Positions 1 to 5,017 of a DNA stretch of 5,882 nt are shown piece after piece. The stretch is from Candidatus Omnitrophota bacterium (GTDB lineage Bacteria; Omnitrophota; Koll11; Gygaellales; Profunditerraquicolaceae). A model generated the notes under the pieces. It was not told the origin of the DNA. It made no database searches and saw only the letters and a list, made by a program, of their open reading frames with translations. Each line of letters opens with the position of its first letter. Positions within the stretch are counted from its first letter, which is position 1. The translations under genes were made by a program, and so were the position numbers. The stretch spans positions 1 to 5,882 of the forward strand of contig JAQULD010000095.1 of assembly GCA_028719045.1 (NCBI GenBank), written 5' to 3'.

Positions 1-395
<395 letters not shown>

Positions 396-397
<2 letters not shown>

Positions 398-430
398 AAT
401 TATTTTTTTGCTCTGCAAAAAAATAGTTTA
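396..430 (+). repeat. 16-bp AT-rich hairpin directly after 23S rRNA
   Basis: Positions 396-411 pair with 415-430 around a 3-nt loop (TCT). Fifteen pairs are Watson-Crick and one is G-U (400/426). The core is seven T facing seven A, closed by GC at the loop. It begins at the mature 23S 3' end. It may be a processing signal or act as a barrier to 3' exonucleases. It is not expected to stop transcription completely, because the 5S gene lies downstream. Confidence 0.7.
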
Positions 431-534
431 TCCCGAACAATCTGCTTTAAAAAGGGGCGATTGCGAGGGATAAATGATTCTGGTCGGATTTTGTAGCTTT
501 ACCATATACTTGATGAAAGTTGTCGAGGTTTTAA

Positions 535-569
535 GAAGCAGTCCAAATTTCTGCTTCACGAAATTTGGA
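535..569 (+). repeat. Two overlapping inverted repeats at the 5S rRNA 5' boundary
   Basis: Hairpin A pairs GAAGCAG (535-541) with CTGCTTC (551-557) around a 9-nt loop. Hairpin B pairs TCCAAATTTC (542-551) with GAAATTTGGA (560-569) around an 8-nt loop, a perfect 10 bp. The loop of A is the 5' arm of B, so the two exclude each other or could form a cramped pseudoknot. The last bases of B (567-569) are the first bases of 5S helix I. The position suggests a role in 5S precursor processing, which is inference. Confidence 0.6.
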
Positions 570-681
570 GTACTTATACCGAGGGGGATACACCCGTTCC
601 CATTCCGAATACGGAAGTTAAGCCCCTCAGGGCCGATGGTAGTGTACTCGTAAGGGTATGTGAGAGTAGGTCGGTGCTCCA
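566..681 (+). rRNA. rrf: 5S ribosomal RNA
   Basis: Complete 5S rRNA of about 115 nt. The characteristic core is visible: GGGGGATACACCCGTTCCCA (583-602), then CCGAATACGGAAGTTAAGCC (605-624), GCCGATGGTAGT (632-643) and GAGAGTAGGTCGG (662-674). Helix I closes the molecule, with GGAGTAC (567-573) pairing with GTGCTCC (674-680) including one G-U pair, which sets both ends to within a base or two. It lies about 170 nt after 23S, the standard 23S-5S order, with no tRNA in between, and is followed at once by an intrinsic terminator. An open frame on the opposite strand across this gene is an artefact. Confidence 0.95.
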
Positions 682-688
682 TTAAAAT

Positions 689-726
689 AAAAAAACCGCT
701 ATGGTTAATTCTGTAGCGGTTTTTTT
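689..726 (+). terminator. Rho-independent terminator of the rRNA operon
   Basis: A perfect 13-bp stem pairs 689-701 (seven A then CCGCTA) with 714-726 (TAGCGG then seven T), with a 12-nt loop. The 3' arm itself is the U-tract. It starts 8 nt after the 5S end. The A-run on the 5' side makes it look bidirectional. Confidence 0.92.
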
Positions 727-740
727 ACGAAAATATATTT

Positions 741-769
741 TTGCAATCCGCTGTTTTATATGCTATATT
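741..769 (+). promoter_or_regulatory. Sigma-70-type promoter for the 776-990 unit
   Basis: TTGCAA (741-746) is followed after 17 bp by TATATT (764-769), with 5/6 matches to the -35 consensus and 5/6 to the -10. It sits just after the rRNA terminator in AT-rich DNA. The predicted transcription start is about 776. Not experimentally supported. Confidence 0.6.
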
Positions 770-775
770 TTAATT

Positions 776-990
776 GCCCTTAGGGCTTTGCCCAGTACAT
801 ATCCGATTCTTGAAAACTTTAGGGAGGTGGCACTTTTCCCAAAGAAAAGGGGTGGTAGACGGATATGGGATAAGGGCAACTTGAAACCACCCCTTTATTT
901 TGCACTCTATTTGCCCGCTAACACTTCTAGGGGCTTATCCCGAGCTTGCGCTGAAACGTGAAGCGCTTAAGCCCGGGATTTTTGTTTTTT
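776..990 (+). ncRNA. Candidate structured RNA or attenuator leader, unknown family
   Basis: About 215 nt bounded by a good promoter (741-769) and its own intrinsic terminator (937-990), with no convincing ORF. Direct pairings seen are: P1a TTGCCC (788-793) with GGGCAA (874-879); P1b CATATCCG (798-805) with CGGATATG (860-867); a hairpin CTTTTC (833-838) with GAAAAG (844-849); and an 11-bp helix AAAGGGGTGGT (846-856) with ACCACCCCTTT (886-896), which would be a pseudoknot relative to P1. A competing fold pairs TGGGATAAG (866-874) with CTTATCCCG (934-942), and GGCAA (875-879) with TTGCC (911-915); this destroys the base of the terminator. I checked it by eye against RNase P, tmRNA, SRP RNA and common riboswitches (TPP, cobalamin, FMN, SAM-I, glycine, c-di-GMP-I, T-box) and saw no signature match. 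6S RNA cannot be fully excluded. It could be a stand-alone small RNA or a leader controlling the gene at 1066. Confidence 0.45.
937..990 (+). terminator. Intrinsic terminator ending the candidate RNA
   Basis: The 5' arm 937-952 (ATCCCGAGCTTGCGCT) pairs with 962-979 (AGCGCTTAAGCCCGGGAT). There is one A-C mismatch and a 2-nt bulge, around a 9-nt loop. The U-rich tract TTTTTTGTTTTTT (978-990 region) follows directly. The base of the stem (937-942) also belongs to a competing helix with 866-874. Confidence 0.85.
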
Positions 991-1029
991 CCAAGGGTTT
1001 TTAGTTAAAATTATCCGGTAAATTTAGGG

Positions 1030-1057
1030 TTGACAACGGGTTTATCGGGCGTAGAAT
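1030..1057 (+). promoter_or_regulatory. Sigma-70-type promoter for the gene at 1066
   Basis: A perfect -35 TTGACA (1030-1035) and TAGAAT (1052-1057, 5/6) are separated by 16 bp. The start of transcription would fall at about 1063-1065, immediately before the ATG at 1066, so the mRNA would be essentially leaderless. Confidence 0.65.
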
Positions 1058-1065
1058 AAATCATC

Positions 1066-1566
1066 ATGTGCCCGCTCACATTGTTTTATCAGGTGCTTAT
1101 TATAGGGGTGGTGGCGCTTTTATTCTATTCCTATAACAAAATGAATCAAACCGCGCGCCGGAATTTTGCCAATCTTTCCGTTTTGTTAAAATCCCCGGAA
1201 ACAAAAGGCTTTTTTTCCGGCAATTCTATCCAGGGTTACTATAAAGACAGAAAAGTCTACCTGTCATACCAGATGTCTGATGATAATAGTAACTGGCTTG
1301 GCCCTTCCATGGAACCGCGGGCGGCCGTGAAACAAAAATTTTTCATCATGAACTATCCCCGTGTTACGGAAAATACCATATTGATGAATGGCAAGGTCTG
1401 GTACACAAGCAGGAATTTGCTCAATAAGTTTTCCTTGCCGGTCGCCTGGGGAAATATCAGGCCATTAAGTACCGATGACTTCTTGAATATCCTGGAGGAG
1501 TTAAGGCGGGCTGTGGAAATAGTGGAGATGAAACAGGGCAACAATAGTTCTTCGGCCGGTTTTTAA
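1066..1566 (+). CDS. Hypothetical membrane-anchored protein, 166 aa
   Basis: I do not recognise this family. Residues about 8-23 (from YQVLIIGVVALLFYSY) form a single hydrophobic segment, followed by a positively charged stretch (TARRNF), so the protein is probably anchored once in the inner membrane. The rest is a soluble domain of about 130 residues, with a motif GYYKDRKVYLSYQ (residues 57-69) of the 'G-Y-x-G/D-R-x-V' type common in small beta-rich domains, and a charged helix near the C-terminus (about 136-156). The last residues (GNNSSSAGF) are low complexity. The ATG at 1066 has no Shine-Dalgarno sequence; a consensus promoter puts the transcript start 1-3 nt upstream, so leaderless translation is likely. 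It stands alone between an RNA terminator and the prepilin operon, 109 nt before the latter. Coding is supported by length and a coherent hydrophobic profile; function is unknown. Confidence 0.75.
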   Translation: MCPLTLFYQVLIIGVVALLFYSYNKMNQTARRNFANLSVLLKSPETKGFFSGNSIQGYYKDRKVYLSYQMSDDNSNWLGPSMEPRAAVKQKFFIMNYPRVTENTILMNGKVWYTSRNLLNKFSLPVAWGNIRPLSTDDFLNILEELRRAVEIVEMKQGNNSSSAGF

Positions 1567-1675
1567 AACCGCCTTAAACCGCTCTCCATAATTAATAGTA
1601 AATGGGCCACAAAACAGGTATACTTAAGTAAGGGTTTTTTGCCTGACAAACGGGTTTTTTAAAGGAGACGGGGAA

Positions 1676-2107
1676 GTGCGCAAAGGCTTAATTAAAAACA
1701 ATCAGGGTATGAGTTTGGTTGAAATACTGGTTGCGACGTTTATTTTTATTGTTGCTTTCGGAGCGTTGCTGAACAGTGTCCTTGCGGCTGTCGCCTTTAT
1801 TAACCAGTCGCGCGAGCAGAACATCGCCATTGGCGACGCTCGTAATCTTATGGAAAAAATACGCGCGACGGCGTTTGATTCGCTTATTACCGCGTTCCCT
1901 AACGGCGTACAGGACGGCTCATCTCCGCGCAAGTATAATACGTTTCTTATCGGCGGATATTCCCTGAAAAATGAGCACCTTACGGTCACTTACGCCAGTA
2001 CGCTTACCGACCCTTTAGAGATCAGGGTTTTAACGTCATGGGTTGGCAGGACGGGCAGGCCTTCTAGCATACAGCTTACTACCTTTAGAACGAGGGTGGC
2101 GCAATGA
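1676..2107 (+). CDS. Type IV prepilin-like minor pilin, PilV/GspI type
   Basis: A 143-residue prepilin-like protein. The N-terminus is a short basic leader (MRKGLIKNNQ) followed by the prepilin peptidase site G11|M12, then SLVEILVATFIFIVAFGALL. Glu16 is position +5 of the mature protein, the residue needed for methylation and assembly, and the hydrophobic helix runs to about residue 42. The remainder is short and beta-rich, as in PilV or GspI minor subunits. The GTG start at 1676 is chosen because AAAGGAG (1661-1667) lies 8 nt upstream and the leader length fits. It is the first gene of a three-gene unit and overlaps the next by 4 nt (ATGA). It is expected to sit in the inner membrane before assembly into a pilus or type II-secretion-like pseudopilus. 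Which of the two cannot be told from this window. Confidence 0.88.
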   Translation: MRKGLIKNNQGMSLVEILVATFIFIVAFGALLNSVLAAVAFINQSREQNIAIGDARNLMEKIRATAFDSLITAFPNGVQDGSSPRKYNTFLIGGYSLKNEHLTVTYASTLTDPLEIRVLTSWVGRTGRPSSIQLTTFRTRVAQ

Positions 2108-2673
2108 GGACAATGAAAGGTCTTACTCTTGTGGAAGTTTTGGTGGCGACCGCTATCGGCGTTGTCATCATGGGCATTATGATAACGACATATCTTTCAA
2201 GCACGGATCTTTATGAGAGCCAGAATACTTTGATCGATTTACAGTCGCGCGCGCGTAATGCCATTATTTTTATGACTACTGAACTTAAAAATGCCACGCG
2301 CACCTCTGCCGCTAATCCTTCCCCCAACCTGTCAATACCTTCGACCCCGAACAATAAAGACATCCAGTTCTATGTGCCGGAGGATAAAAACGGCGACGGC
2401 CTTATTACAGACAGTAACGGCCTGATCGAGTGGGATACGGATAACAAGATCCAATACCAGTATGTCCCCGGATTAGAAGAACTGCGCCGCCTTGAAAAGG
2501 GAAACCAGTATAAAATCGCGCAAAACGTTTCCGATATACGATTTATCGACGCGTCTGTAGATTCTTCGCTGGCAATTAACGAAGTAAGGATCATTTTGAC
2601 CCTTAGCGCCATTTCTCCGCGCAGAAGGCTCTTTACGGTCACTCAGACAGGTATTGTAAGGCTGAGAAATTAA
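2104..2673 (+). CDS. Type IV prepilin-like minor pilin, PilW/GspJ type
   Basis: A 189-residue prepilin. The cleavage site is G6|L7 in MRTMKGLTLVEVLVATAIG, with Glu11 as the +5 glutamate, followed by a hydrophobic helix to about residue 30. The C-terminal domain ends in beta-strand-like segments (VRIILTLSAIS, FTVTQTGIVRLR), as in PilW or GspJ proteins. Residues 94-105 (DKNGDGLITDSN) resemble a calcium-binding EF-hand or dockerin loop. The start at 2104 overlaps the previous stop in an ATGA arrangement and has GAGGGTGG (2092-2099) upstream. An in-frame ATG at 2113 would give MKGLTLVE and is a possible alternative. It is the middle gene of the unit and is followed after 10 nt by the large third subunit. 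Confidence 0.87.
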   Translation: MRTMKGLTLVEVLVATAIGVVIMGIMITTYLSSTDLYESQNTLIDLQSRARNAIIFMTTELKNATRTSAANPSPNLSIPSTPNNKDIQFYVPEDKNGDGLITDSNGLIEWDTDNKIQYQYVPGLEELRRLEKGNQYKIAQNVSDIRFIDASVDSSLAINEVRIILTLSAISPRRRLFTVTQTGIVRLRN

Positions 2674-2683
2674 CGGTGAGATT

Positions 2684-4315
2684 ATGAGACCTACAGCCAT
2701 TTTAAGGACGAATAAGGGGCAGGCATTAATACTGGCGTATCTGGTCATTTCGGTGATGATCGTGTTAGGCGCCTCATTGCTCGCCCGCGCTGTTTCAGAG
2801 CGCCATCTCGCCGAGCGTAACCGCCTTGCTACGGAAGTTTTTTACATGGCGGAGGGAGCTAATGACAACGCGATAGCCGCATTCGCTTCGGCGATAGCCA
2901 ATTACCAGATAGCCCCTGATGCCGCTTCCTATCCCGTGAATACTTATTTCGCGCAATATGGAGTTACGGTAACCACGATAGTCAGGCGCATCGAGGATAC
3001 GGAACGCCAGGTCAATGAAGGCCAGACTTATGTTTCCGTCCGTAATTACGAAGTTGTGTCTACGGTAGCTCATCCGCAGCAGCCCGGGGTCCAGGTAACT
3101 TTACATCAAATTATCGGCCGCAGGCTGATACCGACATTCCAGCATGTGGTATTTTATAATGATGACCTTGAAATATTGCCGGGAAAAAACATGACGATTT
3201 CCGGCAGGATCCATTGTAATGAGGATATCTATATGGATGCCGAAAGCGGGGCGACCCTTACCATTGATTCCACATCGTTACATTCCGCCGGCAGCATTTA
3301 TAATCAGCGTAAAGATAATGGCAGCCAGCTGGCGGGGGATGTAAGTATCCGGGTTGACAAGCCGGGTTCACCCAAATATGCAAATATGAATAATCTGGAC
3401 TGCGATGTCGACACCTGGACAGCGGATTCTCAGGTCCGCTGGGGTGGAAGCGTGGAGAGTTCGGTCCATGGCGTGGATAAATTGAGCGCCCCCGCGGTCG
3501 CTTCTGTGCAGCCGGCCGGTTATTACGCGAATAATGCCGAAGTTAAGGTCATAGATAATACTGTCTATAGAAACGGTGTAGCGCTTGTGGAAGGCGTAAA
3601 TTGCCCTGTTGGCACCGTTACCACAACTACCACTCTTTATAACAACAGGGAAAATACATATGTCAAGACCACTAACCTGGATTTAAAGAAGCTTGCGGGG
3701 TATACTTCCACAGATCCCGCCGGGAGCCCCAGCTTTCCAAATAACCTGCCTTCTAACGGCCTTTTGTACGCGACCAGGGATGATACCGGATTTACGTATG
3801 AGCCGGGAGTACGGCTGGTAAACGGCACGGAGATCTTTAAGAGTAACGGGCTTACTGTCGTTTCGAATGACCCGGTCTATGTGCAAGGTAATTATAATAC
3901 CACCAATGAAAAACCCACCGCTATTATTTGCGATGCGTTAAATATACTTTCTACCACCTGGAGCGATTCTAACAGCACCAAGGACCTTTCTTCTCGCACC
4001 CCCGCCACGACCACCGTTAATGCCGCGTTGATCGCGGGCGCGGAAGATACAGCCACGGGCCATTATAACGGCGGGTTGGAAAATTATCCCCGTTTGCATG
4101 AGAATTGGAGCGGAACGACTTTGAACATAAAGGGTTCTTTTGTTGAACTTTGGGAAAGCCAGATCGCAAACGGCAATTGGGTTTACGGAAGCCCGCAGTA
4201 TACAGCTCCGGTACGTAACTGGACCTATAATACCGCATTCAATAATCCAGCTAATTTGCCTCCTTTTACCCCCTGGGCGGTTGAAGCTCGAAGAGTTGCC
4301 TGGTGGAAAGATTAG
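2684..4315 (+). CDS. PilX-like large minor pilin with DUF4900-like passenger
   Basis: A 543-residue protein. The N-terminus has a basic leader and G12|Q13, followed by a hydrophobic helix (14-33). Position +5 is Leu17 rather than Glu, as in GspK/PilX-type subunits. A charged helix (ERHLAERNRLATEVFYMAEG, 39-58) matches the conserved 'xFYxAEAG' segment of PilX N-terminal domains. The stretch HVVFYNDDLEILPGKNMTIS (154-173), followed by GRIHCNEDIYM, looks like the DUF4900 domain. Later conserved-looking blocks are GLTVVSNDPVYVQGNYNT (389-406), ENWSGTTLNIKGSFVELW (473-490) and PPFTPWAV (526-533). Four cysteines (178, 240, 307, 416) could form disulfides after export. Gene order (PilV-, PilW-, PilX-like) and size suggest a tip or cap subunit. 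SD-like GGTGAG (2675-2680) is only 3 nt from the ATG, and no other start fits the prepilin leader better. Confidence 0.85.
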   Translation: MRPTAILRTNKGQALILAYLVISVMIVLGASLLARAVSERHLAERNRLATEVFYMAEGANDNAIAAFASAIANYQIAPDAASYPVNTYFAQYGVTVTTIVRRIEDTERQVNEGQTYVSVRNYEVVSTVAHPQQPGVQVTLHQIIGRRLIPTFQHVVFYNDDLEILPGKNMTISGRIHCNEDIYMDAESGATLTIDSTSLHSAGSIYNQRKDNGSQLAGDVSIRVDKPGSPKYANMNNLDCDVDTWTADSQVRWGGSVESSVHGVDKLSAPAVASVQPAGYYANNAEVKVIDNTVYRNGVALVEGVNCPVGTVTTTTTLYNNRENTYVKTTNLDLKKLAGYTSTDPAGSPSFPNNLPSNGLLYATRDDTGFTYEPGVRLVNGTEIFKSNGLTVVSNDPVYVQGNYNTTNEKPTAIICDALNILSTTWSDSNSTKDLSSRTPATTTVNAALIAGAEDTATGHYNGGLENYPRLHENWSGTTLNIKGSFVELWESQIANGNWVYGSPQYTAPVRNWTYNTAFNNPANLPPFTPWAVEARRVAWWKD

Positions 4316-4330
4316 GAACAGTTAATCCCG

Positions 4331-4370
4331 CGGTTTTAGTTTTCTATTTCTTGAAATAACACTAAAAACG
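4331..4370 (+). repeat. Imperfect AT-rich hairpin after the prepilin operon
   Basis: CGGTTTTAGT (4331-4340) pairs with ACTAAAAACG (4361-4370) with one mismatch. Inside it, TATTTC (4345-4350) pairs with GAAATA (4353-4358). There is no U-tract, so it is a weak terminator at best. Its 3' half carries the -35 of the next promoter, so folding here could influence the TRL gene. Confidence 0.4.
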
Positions 4371-4379
4371 GTTTAAAAT
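4351..4379 (+). promoter_or_regulatory. Sigma-70-type promoter for the TRL lipoprotein gene
   Basis: TTGAAA (4351-4356) is followed after 17 bp by TAAAAT (4374-4379), with 5/6 matches to each consensus box. The predicted start is about 4386, giving a leader of about 48 nt before the strong RBS at 4419-4428. Confidence 0.6.
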
Positions 4380-4433
4380 AGCATAAAGGATGAAGTTCTG
4401 GTAAAACAGATAAAACGGAAAGGAGGTGTCAAT

Positions 4434-4748
4434 ATGAAATACGTCGGGTTGGTAATAGTGGTTTTGTTCTCGGCTTCTTTGCTGGCAGGCTGCGCTACAC
4501 CTTATCCTTATGGAGCTTTCTACACTGAAATAAAAGCTCCGGTTGCTTCCGGGGATGGCGCTATGAATTACAGTAAAGTCGGCATGGCGAAATCAACCTC
4601 GATTTTGGGGTTGGTAGCGACCGGCGACGCGAGTATCAAGGCGGCGGCGGCGAACGGTGGTATCAAAACCATAAAGTATGTCGATTATGAAGCAAAGAAT
4701 ATCCTGGGTATTTACGGAGAATATACAACCGTGGTTTACGGAGACTGA
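4434..4748 (+). CDS. TRL-like family lipoprotein
   Basis: A 104-residue small lipoprotein. The signal peptide (residues 1-19) ends in the lipobox LAGC with Cys20 as the lipidated residue. The mature part matches my knowledge of the TRL (tRNA-associated locus) family: an initial G-x-x-Y-T-E block (GAFYTEIKAP), SKVGMAKSTSILGLVATGDA, SIKAAAANGGIKTIKYVD, and a final GIYGEYTTVVYG. No enzymatic function is established for the family; a surface or periplasmic lipoprotein is the natural reading. The RBS AAAGGAGGTG (4419-4428) is a near-perfect match to the anti-Shine-Dalgarno, 7 nt from the ATG, so strong translation is likely. It is a single-gene unit between its own promoter (4351-4379) and terminator (4755-4806). 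The family name refers to tRNA neighbours, but none is in this window. Confidence 0.9.
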   Translation: MKYVGLVIVVLFSASLLAGCATPYPYGAFYTEIKAPVASGDGAMNYSKVGMAKSTSILGLVATGDASIKAAAANGGIKTIKYVDYEAKNILGIYGEYTTVVYGD

Positions 4749-4754
4749 TCTTTA

Positions 4755-4806
4755 AAAGGGGAGGCAGCCTTTGTCAGTATCATAAGGCTGCCTTCCCTTT
4801 ATTTTT
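4755..4806 (+). terminator. Rho-independent terminator after the TRL gene
   Basis: The 17-bp stem AAAGGGGAGGCAGCCTT (4755-4771) pairs with AAGGCTGCCTTCCCTTT (4784-4800), with a single G-U pair. The loop is 12 nt and is followed by ATTTTT. It starts 7 nt after the stop codon. Confidence 0.92.
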
Positions 4807-4843
4807 AGCGGCATTATCCTAAAGCAAGAATGGAGAATTAAGC

Positions 4844-5017
4844 ATGGAGAATGAGAAAAAGTATATAATTGAACGGGGTGAATATAAAGGTAAACCGCTG
4901 CTTGTGCTCAAAAGAGATGAAAACGATAATTTCCCTTTTTCTTTCGGGTTAAGTAAAGCGAGGATCATACTGGACAATATAGAAGAAATCAGGAAGTTCG
5001 TTGAAGAAAATAAATGA
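4844..5017 (+). CDS. Small hypothetical protein, 57 aa, coupled to ubiE
   Basis: Starts MENEKKYIIERGEYKGKPLL and ends IRKFVEENK. The composition is highly charged, with alternating charged and hydrophobic residues in the first half (beta-hairpin-like), a central PFSFGLSKAR (residues 31-40), and a C-terminal helix (about 44-55). The overall pattern (E-x-G-x-Y-x-G-K-P, then P-F-x-F-G-x-x-K-A) looks like a conserved fold. It faintly recalls single-stranded nucleic-acid-binding PC4-like proteins, but I cannot assign it. The ATG at 4844 is preceded by TGGAG (4831-4835) 8 nt upstream. The stop overlaps the ubiE start (ATGA, 5014-5017), so the two genes are translationally coupled. No clear promoter is visible between 4807 and 4843. 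Coding is supported by the coupled junction and a sensible, balanced sequence. Confidence 0.8.
   Translation: MENEKKYIIERGEYKGKPLLVLKRDENDNFPFSFGLSKARIILDNIEEIRKFVEENK

Noticed and set aside
398..566. Possible tRNA in the 23S-5S spacer
   Set aside because: No GGTTCRANTCC-like T arm or acceptor stem pair could be found.
428..682. 84-aa open frame on the minus strand across the 5S gene
   Set aside because: It is antisense to a clear 5S rRNA and is forced by conserved rRNA bases, a common spurious annotation.
846..866. GGGGTGGTAGACGG resembles a T-box antiterminator motif
   Set aside because: The T-box core continues ACCGCG and is followed by a tRNA synthetase or amino-acid gene; neither is present and the specifier layout is missing.
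701..961. 86-aa open frame on the plus strand downstream of 5S
   Set aside because: Its only ATG lies within the loop of the rRNA terminator, upstream of the predicted promoter, there is no RBS, and its sequence shows no family pattern; the RNA structures explain the region better.
1556..1590. Short inverted repeat CGGTTT/AAACCG after the hypothetical gene as terminator
   Set aside because: Only 6 bp, overlapping the stop codon, and no U-tract follows.
1619..1624. TATACT as -10 of a promoter for the prepilin operon
   Set aside because: No acceptable -35 lies 16-18 bp upstream; the operon promoter remains unassigned.
1702..1989. Open frames on the minus strand and in other frames inside the prepilin genes and ubiE
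   Set aside because: They are shadows of genes with strong family motifs and have no RBS or recognisable sequence of their own.
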